Positions 39,770-49,241 of a stretch of 51,218 bases of DNA are shown here, piece by piece (positions within the stretch are counted from its first letter, which is position 1; each line of letters opens with the position of its first letter). A program made the position numbers and the translations under genes. The notes under the pieces were generated by a model. The model saw only the letters and a list, made by a program, of their open reading frames with translations. It did no database searches and had not been told where the DNA came from. The stretch covers positions 1 to 51,218 of the forward strand of contig NZ_QGGR01000046.1 of NCBI RefSeq assembly GCF_003148685.1, written 5' to 3'. This stretch comes from Actinoplanes xinjiangensis. Lineage in GTDB: Bacteria > Actinomycetota > Actinomycetes > Mycobacteriales > Micromonosporaceae.

Positions 39770-40669
39770 ATGGCCGGACGTTCGTCGCGCGAACGTGGTT
39801 ACGCGCTGTATCTGATTCCCGGTGTGCTCGCCTCGCTCGCGGTGATCGTGGTGCCGCTGGTGATGACGGTGTACGTCAGCTTCACCAAGTGGACCGGTGT
39901 CGGCGACCCGCGCTGGGTCGGCTTCGACAACTACACCCGGCTGTTCGGCGACACCCTGTTCTGGCAGTCGTTCGGCAACATCGGGCTGCTCGTGTTCGCG
40001 ATGGCGGTCATCCCGACGCTGCTCGGACTGGTGCTGGCCGCGGTGCTCTTCGACTACGTGGGCAAGAGGTTCGGTGACCGCTGGGCCGGCCTGTTCCGCT
40101 CCGGCTACTACCTGCCGCAGGTCATCCCGGTCGCGGTCACCGGCATCATCTGGAGCTGGATCCTGCACCCGGGTTACGGCGCGCTCAACCGGATCCTCGA
40201 AGCGGTCGGGCTGGGCGGGCTGGCCCGGAACTGGCTCGGTGATCCCGACTACGCGCTGTACAGCGTGATGCTGGTGATGATCTGGTTCCAGATCGGCTAT
40301 CCGGTCGTCATGTTCATGTCCGGGCTGTCGCGGATCGACCCGTCGCTGTACGAGGCGGCGGACCTCGACGGGGCGACCTGGTGGCAGCGGTTCCGCAAGA
40401 TCACCGTGTACATGATCAGGCCGGAGTTCTACGTCGTGCTGATCACCACGACGATCGCCGCACTGAAGATCTTCGGCCAGGTCTTCGTGCTCACCAAGGG
40501 CGGCCCGAGCAACGCCACCCTCGTGCCGTCGTACTTCGCCTACAAGAACTTCTTCGAGAAGGCCCAGGTCGGGTACGGATCGGCGATCTCCACGGTGCTC
40601 ACCGTGCTGATCGTGGTCCTCGCGTTCCTGTTCCTCCGTCTCCAGCACCGTTCGGAGGAACTGCGATGA
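39770..40669 (+). CDS. Sugar ABC transporter permease (MalF type)
   Basis: 299 residues with six predicted helices and the EAA loop YEAADLDGATWWQRFRKITV that docks on the ATPase. N-terminal region YLIPGVLASLAVIVVPLVM is the usual first helix. Start at MAGRSSRE (39770), supported by GGGAAGGGG upstream. Overlaps the next permease by 4 bases (ATGA). No ATP-binding gene is in this operon, so it likely uses a shared MsiK-type ATPase, as is common in actinomycetes. Confidence 0.95.
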   Translation: MAGRSSRERGYALYLIPGVLASLAVIVVPLVMTVYVSFTKWTGVGDPRWVGFDNYTRLFGDTLFWQSFGNIGLLVFAMAVIPTLLGLVLAAVLFDYVGKRFGDRWAGLFRSGYYLPQVIPVAVTGIIWSWILHPGYGALNRILEAVGLGGLARNWLGDPDYALYSVMLVMIWFQIGYPVVMFMSGLSRIDPSLYEAADLDGATWWQRFRKITVYMIRPEFYVVLITTTIAALKIFGQVFVLTKGGPSNATLVPSYFAYKNFFEKAQVGYGSAISTVLTVLIVVLAFLFLRLQHRSEELR

Positions 40670-41550
40670 CCGCCGTTGTCCAGCCGGTGACGAAGACGCC
40701 CGGGACGGCCGCCCCGGACGCCGCCAAACACCGCAACCCGGTCCGCTGGCTCGTCCTGGCCGCGCTCCTCGTCCTGCTCCTGCTCCTGGTCGGGCCGCTG
40801 CTGGTGATCGCCGTCAACGCGGTCAAGAGCCCCGCCGACTACGCCGCCAACGGACCGCTGTCGTTCCCCGGCAGCCTCTACTGGGACGGCATCGTCGACT
40901 TCTGGAACCGGGTGAACTTCGGCCGGAAACTCTGGAACAGCTTCATCATCAGTCTGGTCGTGGCCGTCCTCGGGGTGGTGCTGTCGATCCTCAACGCGTA
41001 CGCCCTCGGCATCGGCCGGGTGAAGGGCCGCGTCTGGTTCCTGGTGTTCTTCCTGGTCGCGAACCTGCTGCCGCAGGAGGTGCTGGTCTACCCGCTCTAC
41101 TACATCTCCAAGGAGGCGGGACTCTACGACAGCCTGTTCGCGATCATCATCATCTTCACGGTCATCCAGAGCGCGTTCGGCACGTACCTGCTCACCTCGG
41201 TCTACACCGAGTTCCCCCGGGAGTTGCTGGACGCGGCCTCCGTCGACGGCGCCGGTAAGTGGCGGACCCTGTGGCGGGTCGTCGTGCCGGTCAGCGGCCC
41301 CACCCTCGCGGTGCTGTTCACGTTCTTCTTCATCTGGACGTGGAACGAGTTCTTCCTGCCGCTGGTCTTCCTAATCTCCAACGACAACCAGACCGTTCCC
41401 GTCGCCCTCGGCGTCCTCCAGGGCGACCGGATGATGGACGCCACCACGACCAGCGCCTCCGCCCTGATCGGCATCCTCCCCGCGATCCTCTTCTTCCTGA
41501 TCTTCCAGCGGACCCTCACGCGCGGCATCGCCGCCGGCGCCATCAAGTAA
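40666..41550 (+). CDS. Sugar ABC transporter permease (MalG type)
   Basis: 294 residues, about six helices, EAA loop RELLDAASVDGAGKWRTLW and the typical TWNEFFLPLVFL segment. The first ~25 residues are a cytoplasmic tail. ATG overlaps the upstream stop, and the alpha-xylosidase gene follows after 11 bases, so they are one transcript. Confidence 0.95.
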   Translation: MTAVVQPVTKTPGTAAPDAAKHRNPVRWLVLAALLVLLLLLVGPLLVIAVNAVKSPADYAANGPLSFPGSLYWDGIVDFWNRVNFGRKLWNSFIISLVVAVLGVVLSILNAYALGIGRVKGRVWFLVFFLVANLLPQEVLVYPLYYISKEAGLYDSLFAIIIIFTVIQSAFGTYLLTSVYTEFPRELLDAASVDGAGKWRTLWRVVVPVSGPTLAVLFTFFFIWTWNEFFLPLVFLISNDNQTVPVALGVLQGDRMMDATTTSASALIGILPAILFFLIFQRTLTRGIAAGAIK

Positions 41551-41561
41551 AGGACTTTTCG

Positions 41562-43820
41562 ATGAAGTTCACCGACGGCTATTGGCGTAAACGCGCAGGC
41601 GTCACCGTGCTGCACCCCGCCCATCTGCAGGACACGGCGACCGGGCCGGACTCGCTGACCGCCTGGGCCGCCACCAGGCCGATCACGCACCGCGGTGACA
41701 CGCTGAACTCCGCCCTGATCACCGTCGAGTGCACGGCACCGGCGCCCGACGTCATCCGGGTCACCGTCTCGCACTTCCAGGGAGAGCGCTCCAAGTCCCC
41801 GAATTTCGCGATTTCCGGCGAACCCGGTGACGTGTCCGTCGACAGCCGGTCGATCACGTCCGGTGCGCTGACCGCCCGGTTCTCCGACGGCGACAACTGG
41901 GCGCTCGACTTCCTCGCCGACGGTCGCCGTCTCACCGGCAGCGGCTGGAAGGGCATGGGCGTCGTCTCCGGGCCCGACGGCGACTACATCCACGAGCAGC
42001 TCGACCTCGGCGTCGGGCACGTCGTCTACGGGCTGGGGGAGCGGTTCGGGCCGCTGGTCAAGAACGGCCAGACCGTCGACGTGTGGCAGGAGGACGGCGG
42101 CACCAGCTCCGAGCAGGCGTACAAGAACGTCCCGTTCTACTTCACCAACGGCGGGTACGGCGTCCTCGTCGACCACCCCGGCAAGGTGTCCTTCGAGGTC
42201 GGCTCCGAGATGGTCACCCGTACCCAGTTCAGCGTCGCCGGGCAGAGCCTGTCCTACCTGGTGATCTACGGGCCCACCCCGGCCGACGTCATCCGGAGGT
42301 ACACCGCGCTCACCGGCCGGCCCGCGCTGCCGCCGGCCTGGTCCTTCGGCCTGTGGCTGACCACGTCGTTCACCACCGACTACGACGAGGAGACGGTCAA
42401 CAAGTTCGTCGGCGGGATGGCCGACCGGGACCTGCCGCTGTCGGTGTTCCACTTCGACTGCTTCTGGATGCGCGAGTTCAACTGGTGCGACTTCGAATGG
42501 GACCCGCGGGTGTTCCCCGACCCGCCGGGCATGCTCAAACGCCTCGCCGACCGGGGACTCAGAACCTGCCTGTGGATCAACCCGTACATCGCCCAGCGGT
42601 CCCCGCTCTTCGCCGAAGGCCGGGCGAACGGCTACCTGGTCCGCAGACCGAACGGCGACGTCTTCCAGTGGGACCTGTGGCAGGCCGGCATGGCACTCGT
42701 CGACTTCACCAACCCGGCCGCCCGCGAATGGTATGCGGGCAAGTTGCGGGCGCTCGTCGAGATGGGCGTCGACGCCTTCAAGTCCGACTTCGGGGAACGT
42801 GTCCCCACCGACGTGGTGTGGCACGACGGCTCCGACCCGGAACGCATGCACAACTACTACACGCAGCTCTACAACGAGGTCGTCTTCGAGGTGCTGCGCG
42901 AGGCCAAGGGCGACGGCGAGGCCGTCCTGTTCGCCCGCTCGGCGACCGTCGGCGGCCAGCAGTTCCCGGTGCACTGGGGCGGCGACAACTCCAGCACCTA
43001 CGAGTCGATGGCGGAGAGCCTGCGCGGCGGCCTGTCCCTGATGTCGTCCGGCTTCGGTTTCTGGAGCCACGACATCGGCGGTTTCGAGGGCATGCCCGAC
43101 CCGGCCGTCTTCAAGCGCTGGGTGGCGTTCGGCCTGCTGTCGTCACACAGCCGCCTGCACGGCAGCTCCTCCTACCGGGTGCCGTGGCTGTTCGACGAGG
43201 AGGCCGTCGACGTGCTGCGGTCCTTCACCCACCTGAAGTACCGCCTCATGCCGTACATCTTCGGCGCCGCCCGCGAAGCCCACCTCACCGGCCTGCCGGT
43301 GATGCGCCCGATGCCGGTCGCGTTCCCGCACGACCCGGCCGTCACCTACCTGGACCGGCAGTACATGCTCGGCCCCGACCTGCTCGTCGCCCCGGTCTTC
43401 ACGGCCGGCGGCGAGGTCTCCTACTACGTCCCCGAAGGCCGATGGACCCGCTACCTGCCGGCCCCCGGAACCGCCGCGACGATCGAGGGCCCGCGCTGGG
43501 TGACCGAGACCCACGGCTTCGAGACCGCCCCGCTGCTGGTCCGCCCGGGAACCGTCCTGGCGGTCGGCGCCCGTCAGGACCGCCCCGACTACGACTACCG
43601 CGAGGGCGTGACCCTGCACCTGTTCGAGCCGGCCGACGGCCGGACCGCGGTCGTGGTCCCCGGCCCGACCGGCGCCGACACGGTCTTCACCGTCTCCCGC
43701 GAGGGCGCGGACATCGTGGTGGGCCGGATGGGCGACGCCCTGCCCTGGCGCGTCCGGCTCGGCGACACCGTCACCGACCTGGCGGCGGACGAGGACAGCT
43801 GCACCCTCACCCTGGGCTGA
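41562..43820 (+). CDS. yicI: GH31 alpha-xylosidase (YicI-like)
   Basis: 752 residues, no signal peptide, hence cytoplasmic and acting on imported oligosaccharides. N-terminal beta domain to about 240, then the TIM barrel: FGLWLTTSFTTDYDE, HFDCFWMREFNWCDFEWD, catalytic nucleophile Asp in FKSDFGERVPTDV (the YicI KTDFGER motif), acid/base Asp in HWGGDNSSTYESM, and the WSHDIGGFEG region. PVMRPMPVAF and the C-terminal beta domains complete the enzyme. The PTDV...DGSDPERMHNYY stretch is diagnostic of alpha-xylosidases rather than alpha-glucosidases. With the importer it would trim alpha-xylosyl ends from xyloglucan fragments such as isoprimeverose. Confidence 0.95.
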   Translation: MKFTDGYWRKRAGVTVLHPAHLQDTATGPDSLTAWAATRPITHRGDTLNSALITVECTAPAPDVIRVTVSHFQGERSKSPNFAISGEPGDVSVDSRSITSGALTARFSDGDNWALDFLADGRRLTGSGWKGMGVVSGPDGDYIHEQLDLGVGHVVYGLGERFGPLVKNGQTVDVWQEDGGTSSEQAYKNVPFYFTNGGYGVLVDHPGKVSFEVGSEMVTRTQFSVAGQSLSYLVIYGPTPADVIRRYTALTGRPALPPAWSFGLWLTTSFTTDYDEETVNKFVGGMADRDLPLSVFHFDCFWMREFNWCDFEWDPRVFPDPPGMLKRLADRGLRTCLWINPYIAQRSPLFAEGRANGYLVRRPNGDVFQWDLWQAGMALVDFTNPAAREWYAGKLRALVEMGVDAFKSDFGERVPTDVVWHDGSDPERMHNYYTQLYNEVVFEVLREAKGDGEAVLFARSATVGGQQFPVHWGGDNSSTYESMAESLRGGLSLMSSGFGFWSHDIGGFEGMPDPAVFKRWVAFGLLSSHSRLHGSSSYRVPWLFDEEAVDVLRSFTHLKYRLMPYIFGAAREAHLTGLPVMRPMPVAFPHDPAVTYLDRQYMLGPDLLVAPVFTAGGEVSYYVPEGRWTRYLPAPGTAATIEGPRWVTETHGFETAPLLVRPGTVLAVGARQDRPDYDYREGVTLHLFEPADGRTAVVVPGPTGADTVFTVSREGADIVVGRMGDALPWRVRLGDTVTDLAADEDSCTLTLG

Positions 43821-43847
43821 CAGCCGCAGACGCCCGGCCCGCCCACC

Positions 43848-43879
43848 GGCGGCGCCGGGCGTCCCCGCCCGGCGCCGCC
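43848..43879. terminator. Strong hairpin terminator between convergent units
   Basis: Perfect 14-bp stem (43848-43861 with 43866-43879) with loop TCCC, between the alpha-xylosidase stop and the stop of the minus-strand nuclease gene. An alternative 10-bp hairpin (43829-43838 with 43854-43863) competes with it. Confidence 0.8.
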
Positions 43880-43893
43880 ACGGGTGACCCGGC

Positions 43894-45882
43894 TCAGCTG
43901 AGTTCGGTGACGGCGGCCCCGGCGACGAGCGCGCCCAGGAACGCCATCCGGGCGGAGGCGATGGTCACGTGTTCGGTGAGAACGTACTTGCCCGACACCC
44001 CGGCCACCGTCGCGATGAGCGGGCTCGCGAGAAGACCGAGCACCATCTCGATCTCCTGCAGGGACGGCGCGCCGTCCTGGTTGCGGAGTTCGATGTAGAT
44101 GTCCGACGGTGCCAGGGACCCCTTGGTCACCTCGTCGTCGCCGACCGCCTCCGCGGCCAGTGTGGCGAGCACCAGCTTGACGATCTTGAAGGTGCGACGC
44201 CTCGCACCGGCGGCCTGCTGCAGCGCGGTCCCGTCGATCAGCCCGGTGCCCGACAGCAGCGACCGGAGATCCGCCGCCCCGATCACGCCTTCGCGAGCGA
44301 GCCGGACGGCGGTACAGAGCACCTCGACGCTCAACAGGCCGACACCCTCGGAACGGGCCCGCTCGATGTTCTTGCGGTCGGTGAAACTCTCCCCGATCGC
44401 CACCACGAAGTCCGCCCCGTGCTGCTCCTTGTGCTCGCGGAGGGTGACCACGTCGAAGGGCGCCACCTGGCCCCTGGCCGAGGCCTTGGCATCCGCGATC
44501 ACGACGAACCGGTCAGCCCCCGGCAACGGCGCCACCGCCCGGACGTCCGTTCGCCCCTGGCCGCCGAGATGCTCGACCTGGAAGCCCAGCACCGAGAACG
44601 CCGACGCGATGGCGCGCTCGAGCCGGGTGAAGTCGGTCGCCGCACGAGCGGCGACGCGCAACTCGGTCTCCAGCGCGTCCGGCGACGGCGCCTCCACGGC
44701 ACGCTGATCGCCGGCGGCGGGCGTGGCGGCGGCCGGCGGGGAAACCGGCCCGCCGTCCGGTTCGAGCGGCAGCTCACGCACCATCGCCTGACCGAGCGGG
44801 GTGAGCCGGTACCGCCGGACCCCCGCCTCCTCGATCAGTCCGGTGGCGAGCAGCAGCCCGATCCGGCGCTGGAGGTCCGGCGGCGGGATGTCGAACTCGA
44901 GTGCCTTCGACGCCAACTCGGCCGACGAGCCGGTCGTGTCGAGGAAGGCCAGGATCTCGCCGAAGAACCTGATATTGCCGTGCAGGATCCGGATGACGTC
45001 GAGATCGGTGCCGGAGTCGAGCCACGCCTGGGCGAGCGGCGTGACCGCGTCGCTGTCCGGGCCGGTGCGTTTGACGAGCCCGACGCCGCGGAACGAGGCG
45101 AGCGACTGCAGGGCGGACGTCTCACCGATCGCGAACCGTTCCCCGCAGAGAGCCACCCACTCGTCCCGGGACACCGACGGTGCCGCAGCCGCCACGAGCC
45201 TGCGCATGGTCTCCGGCCCGGACGAGCCGCCGGGGAAATACCCGATGAGCCGACGGCGGCACCGCAGCGCCTCCTCGTCGAGCGATCCGAGGAAGGCCGT
45301 GATCTCGGGCGCGCCCGCCGGGATCTCCGGGACCGTACGGGCCCGCTCCGGCTCGGCGCTCAGCGAGTTGGGCGGACGGTTCTCCAACCGGCCGAGCAGG
45401 TCACGACCGTCGCCGGTGATCAGGAGATAGTTGTCGAACCGCAGTTCGACGAAGCCGCCGGCGCGAAGCCAGGTGGTCCGCCGCCGTACCTGATCGGGCG
45501 AGCCCCACGACAGGTCGTACTCCGTTCGGGCGATGTCCATGAGCTGGGTGTGTGTCAGCTCGCCCGCCGACAGCTGTTCCAGCAGTTCGCCGAGGAAACG
45601 GATCTCGGAGTGGAACACGCCGATGAGGAACGCGTTGTCCGCCGTCTCCAGCCATGACTCGCCGGCCTCCGTGACCCGCCACCGGCCGCGGCCGCCCCGC
45701 TCGAGGAAGCCGCGGGGCCGGGTGCGGTCGGCGGCCTGCACGACGGCGGGGTCCCCGCCGTCCCGCCGGGCATCCAGGAGCAGGCTGCGCAGGGAGTCCA
45801 GTTGGGCCTCACCGCCGCCCTTGATGTAGGGCATGGAGGCGGCGCGGTCCGCCCACCGGAGTGGCCGGGGAAGATCGAGCAT
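43894..45882 (-). CDS. Restriction-endonuclease-like protein: repeated winged-helix regions plus PD-(D/E)XK (Mrr/HJR-like) domain
   Basis: 662 residues. Two similar winged-helix blocks occur: HSEIRFLGELLEQL with following YDLSWGSPDQVRRRTTWLRAGG (about 90-165), and HGNIRFFGEILAFL with IPPPDLQRRIGLLLATGL (about 300-370). They are followed by a Pro-rich linker and a nuclease-like core (about 415-500): Glu422, GFQVEHLGGQGRTD with Asp446, and VVIADAKAS with Asp464/Lys466, the E-D-DxK pattern of Mrr/Holliday-resolvase-type enzymes. A third helical domain ends the protein. It probably cuts DNA and may recognise foreign or modified DNA. It follows the NACHT gene by 109 bases on the same strand. ATG 45882 fits LRWADRAASMPYIKGGG; an ATG at 45834 is possible. 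Confidence 0.72.
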   Translation of the reverse strand: MLDLPRPLRWADRAASMPYIKGGGEAQLDSLRSLLLDARRDGGDPAVVQAADRTRPRGFLERGGRGRWRVTEAGESWLETADNAFLIGVFHSEIRFLGELLEQLSAGELTHTQLMDIARTEYDLSWGSPDQVRRRTTWLRAGGFVELRFDNYLLITGDGRDLLGRLENRPPNSLSAEPERARTVPEIPAGAPEITAFLGSLDEEALRCRRRLIGYFPGGSSGPETMRRLVAAAAPSVSRDEWVALCGERFAIGETSALQSLASFRGVGLVKRTGPDSDAVTPLAQAWLDSGTDLDVIRILHGNIRFFGEILAFLDTTGSSAELASKALEFDIPPPDLQRRIGLLLATGLIEEAGVRRYRLTPLGQAMVRELPLEPDGGPVSPPAAATPAAGDQRAVEAPSPDALETELRVAARAATDFTRLERAIASAFSVLGFQVEHLGGQGRTDVRAVAPLPGADRFVVIADAKASARGQVAPFDVVTLREHKEQHGADFVVAIGESFTDRKNIERARSEGVGLLSVEVLCTAVRLAREGVIGAADLRSLLSGTGLIDGTALQQAAGARRRTFKIVKLVLATLAAEAVGDDEVTKGSLAPSDIYIELRNQDGAPSLQEIEMVLGLLASPLIATVAGVSGKYVLTEHVTIASARMAFLGALVAGAAVTELS

Positions 45883-45991
45883 GGGGAGACGTCACTCCGA
45901 GTCCTGCCCCTCACGGGACATCGAGTTCACGATGTGCACAGCGATTCTCCACACTGGTTTCCACGCGCCGTATACGGGGTCCATGAAGCCG

Positions 45992-48900
45992 TCACCGGTC
46001 CGGGGGCGCCAGCGGGGCCAGGCGCAGGGCCAGGTCGGGGCGCCGCTTGGAGACCCGGCGCACGAGGGTGGTGAACTTCCACGGCGACGACAGCTCGGCC
46101 AGCGGCGGTAATGGCAGGTCGAGTTCGTGCAGGCGGGCCAGGGTGTCGGCGGCGAGCACCGGGTCGGCGCCGCCCAGGTCGGGCATCAGGATCGCCCCGG
46201 CCAGCGCTGCCAGACGACGGTCGAGGACGCGTCCGGCACCGAGGTTCTCCAGGATGCAGCGCAGGAAACCGGAGGTCAGCCGGCCGGTCCAGAACGGCGG
46301 TAGCGGGTCGTGCAACCGTTCCAGGATCTCGACGGCCTCCGGCGGGCGGACGGTGTGCCCGATCGCCAGATTGTCCAGGATGGTCTCGGCGCAGCGGAGC
46401 TGGATCTGGTGCGCCCACTCGGGCGCCTCGCAGGTCGCGATCCGCAGACAGCGGTGGTACGTGTCGAGCGCCGGGTCGGCCCACAGGGCGAACATGGCCG
46501 TCATCGGCAGCTGGATGCCGCCGCCGGGCAGGGCGACGAACCTGTCGAGGTGCCAGTCGGAGGTGACCGCCAGTGCGTCCAGGGCGTGCTGGGTGATGTC
46601 GCCCGCGGTCTGGAAGAGGAAATTCGTGGTACGACGGCGTTCCTGCTCGTCGGTGGCGGCACCGATCCGCAGCCATGACGGTTCGCCGGGGTCCGGCGAC
46701 CAGCCGAGGGTCCAGGACAGGTCGACCGGCGGCGGGAACCAGCGGCCGGTGTAGAGGGTGACGCGGATGTCCCGGCCGGCGTCCGTCGACACCCGCTCGA
46801 CGGCCAGGCGCTCGATGAAACTCTGCCAGCTGCCGGGGGACAGCTGCGAGTGCCACAGCAGGGCCTGGCCACCCCACGCCGCCACCACGTCGCGGTGACC
46901 GGGGAAGAGGTCGCCGGCGCGGACCTGGTCGCCGGTGCAGGCGATCAGGAGAAGCAGGTTGGCGCTGTAGGCGGCCAGCCGGGCGGGCTCCCCACGACGG
47001 GACGGGCGGTATCCGGCGTAGTGCGGCGACGGTGGTGTGTGCCCGAGCCCGTGGAAGAGGCGCAGCAGCAGATCCCTCAGCGGTGCCCGGGTCGCGGGGC
47101 CGGCGGCCCAGGCCATCTCGCTGAGGAACCCGATGACGGTCGAGCGGCGGCTCAGCGGTTCGTGGGACAGCAGTGCCCGCAGCAGGTCGTCGTGGACCGG
47201 TGCGGGACCGAACGGTGAGATGGCGGCGCCCGCCTGCGCGGCCACGTCGCGGAGCACCTGCCAGGTGAGCCGGGCCACGAAGAACTCGGTGAAGGTGGCG
47301 TGCAGGAACTCGTACGTCTCCAGGTCGGTGGCCCGCGCGCGGTGAATGAAGAAGAACCGGCCGAGCGTCAGCTCCGCCGGCCGCAGCGCGGTGCGCAGGC
47401 CCTCCCTGGCCGGGGGCGCCGAGCCGAGCAGGCCGGTCAGGTCCGTTTCGAGGTCGGCTTCGCTGATCCACAGGACGGAGCGGTTGAACATCGCGAAGGC
47501 GACCACGGCGAGACGGCGCAGTTCGTCCTCGACGGCGGCCTCCCGGTCCCGGGTCGACAGGCCGGGCCGCTGCTTGTGAATCTCGCGGAGCGCGAAGCTG
47601 TGCAGCAGCCGCTCATAGAGTTCGTCCTGGCGCAGGTCGGCGCTGTCGCGCTGAAGGGCGTTCCGGTCGGCGTCGTAGAGCGCCAGCATCAGCAGGAGCA
47701 GCGGCTGTTCGGCCAGGTGCCGGTGCGCCAGAACGGTCGCCGTGCCCAGCGGGACCAGTCCGCGGCGGCGCAGGTCCGCCTGGTTGAGCCGGTTCCACAC
47801 GTCGAGCCAGTCGGAGATCTGCCGATCGTCGAACGGCTCCAGGCGCAGCGCGAGGGCTGCCTGCGGTGGCCGGGCCTGGTTCGCGACGGCGATGCGGCTG
47901 GTGACGATGACCGCGACCGGCCGGCCCTGGGTGGCCTCGCGCCGCTGGAAGGCGGCCACCCTCTCCAGGTAGTCGGTCTGGTTGACGCCGGTGGCCTGCA
48001 ACAGTTCGTCGAACCCGTCGAGCATGATCACCGGCAGCGCGTCCCCGGCGGAGCGGACCAGCGCCGGCCAGTCGACCCGTTCGCCGGTGGCCGCCCGAAT
48101 GGCGTGTTCCACCTGGTCCTGGATCTGGTCGAGGGACGGGGTGTCGCGCAGGACCACCCGGATCGGCAGGAACTCGGCGGCCGGCAGCCCGGCGGCCAGC
48201 GCCCGGGTGAGCACCGACTTGCCGGAGCCGGGCTGACCCAGCACCAGCAGCGGCGCGCGGGTGGCCCGAGGTGACGTCAGGTGCCCGATCAGGAAGTCAC
48301 GCAGATCGTCGCGGACCGGATACGGCTCCCACCAGTCGTCGTGACCGAAGCCGGACGGCCGGGCCACGTCGGGTACGCGGAAACGAGGCGGCAGGTACAC
48401 CTCGTCGAGGGTGGGCACCGTGATGCCGGCGGCCACGTCACCGGCGTTGACCAGCGGCCGGCGCAGATCGTCCCGGTAGGCCGCGGCGAGTCCGGCCCGG
48501 CGTTCGTCCGGCGCGCGGCCGGTGTGGATGGCCTCCAGCACCGTCCCGATCCCGGTGAGCGCGGCCCGGGCGCTCCGCTGCTCGCGCCGGTCGGCCCAGT
48601 AGGCGACCTCCGGGAAGTCGGTGGTGAGCCGCAGCAGCGCGTCCTCGTACCGGGCCACCGCCCGGCCCGCCGCGTCGTGGAGTGCCCGGGTCATCCGGTC
48701 GCGTTCGTCGCGGGGCAGGTCACCGGTGCCGGCGAGACCGCCGAGGAACCTGTCGACCGCGTCGGCGAGCCCCCGGTAGTAGCGCTCCATGCTCTGCCGG
48801 AAGTCGGCGGGCGATTGTTCCGGGCGCGGCACCAGATCCCCGGCCGACATGATCTGGGTGACGAACCCGTCCGGCCCGGCCGGGACGCCCGCGCCGAGAG

Positions 48901-49234
48901 CGACCTGCTCGGCCCTGGTCAGCCCGGTGGGCAGGGCGACCTCGGCGAGGCTCTCGAAGAACGCGGCGATCACGATGACCGTGTGGGCGGCCTCGATGCG
49001 CTCGGTACGGCCGTACCGGGACAGGCCGCTACGGCGTTCCGACAGGTCCCGGACCAGTTGGTGGCTGAGGCGGCTGAGTTCGGCTTTGGCGTCGAACCAG
49101 CTCAGGACCTCGGCCAGGGCCGGGGCGGCGCCGAGCATCAGCCAGCCGGCGGTCTTCTCCAGGGCGGTGACGACCCTGCTGTCCGTGCCGCCGAGGAGAC
49201 GGGCGGCGTCCGCGTAACTCAGTGACCGTCCCAT
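45992..49234 (-). CDS. NACHT-domain NTPase with NNH7-type N-terminal domain (bacterial NLR-like)
   Basis: 1080 residues. N-terminal helical domain (about 1-230) with LSYADAARLLGG, VVTALEKTAGWLMLGAAPAL, FDAKAELSRLSHQLV and RTERIEAAHTVIVIAAFFE, matching the NACHT N-terminal helical domain 7 pattern. NACHT ATPase: Walker A VLGQPGSGKSVLT (about 330-342), Walker B PVIMLDGFDELLQ (about 402-414), sensor IVTSRIA and a winged-helix region to about 650 with YEFLHATFTEFFVARL. The C-terminal 400 residues look alpha-helical without LRR or WD motifs and could be the ligand-sensing part. Bacterial NACHT proteins are often antiphage sensors (STAND NTPases). It starts 8 bases after the stop of the small CxxC gene, so they are an operon. 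The frame extends upstream to 49390, overlapping that gene, and is not used. Confidence 0.88.
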   Translation of the reverse strand: MGRSLSYADAARLLGGTDSRVVTALEKTAGWLMLGAAPALAEVLSWFDAKAELSRLSHQLVRDLSERRSGLSRYGRTERIEAAHTVIVIAAFFESLAEVALPTGLTRAEQVALGAGVPAGPDGFVTQIMSAGDLVPRPEQSPADFRQSMERYYRGLADAVDRFLGGLAGTGDLPRDERDRMTRALHDAAGRAVARYEDALLRLTTDFPEVAYWADRREQRSARAALTGIGTVLEAIHTGRAPDERRAGLAAAYRDDLRRPLVNAGDVAAGITVPTLDEVYLPPRFRVPDVARPSGFGHDDWWEPYPVRDDLRDFLIGHLTSPRATRAPLLVLGQPGSGKSVLTRALAAGLPAAEFLPIRVVLRDTPSLDQIQDQVEHAIRAATGERVDWPALVRSAGDALPVIMLDGFDELLQATGVNQTDYLERVAAFQRREATQGRPVAVIVTSRIAVANQARPPQAALALRLEPFDDRQISDWLDVWNRLNQADLRRRGLVPLGTATVLAHRHLAEQPLLLLMLALYDADRNALQRDSADLRQDELYERLLHSFALREIHKQRPGLSTRDREAAVEDELRRLAVVAFAMFNRSVLWISEADLETDLTGLLGSAPPAREGLRTALRPAELTLGRFFFIHRARATDLETYEFLHATFTEFFVARLTWQVLRDVAAQAGAAISPFGPAPVHDDLLRALLSHEPLSRRSTVIGFLSEMAWAAGPATRAPLRDLLLRLFHGLGHTPPSPHYAGYRPSRRGEPARLAAYSANLLLLIACTGDQVRAGDLFPGHRDVVAAWGGQALLWHSQLSPGSWQSFIERLAVERVSTDAGRDIRVTLYTGRWFPPPVDLSWTLGWSPDPGEPSWLRIGAATDEQERRRTTNFLFQTAGDITQHALDALAVTSDWHLDRFVALPGGGIQLPMTAMFALWADPALDTYHRCLRIATCEAPEWAHQIQLRCAETILDNLAIGHTVRPPEAVEILERLHDPLPPFWTGRLTSGFLRCILENLGAGRVLDRRLAALAGAILMPDLGGADPVLAADTLARLHELDLPLPPLAELSSPWKFTTLVRRVSKRRPDLALRLAPLAPPDR

Positions 49235-49241
49235 CGTCCCA

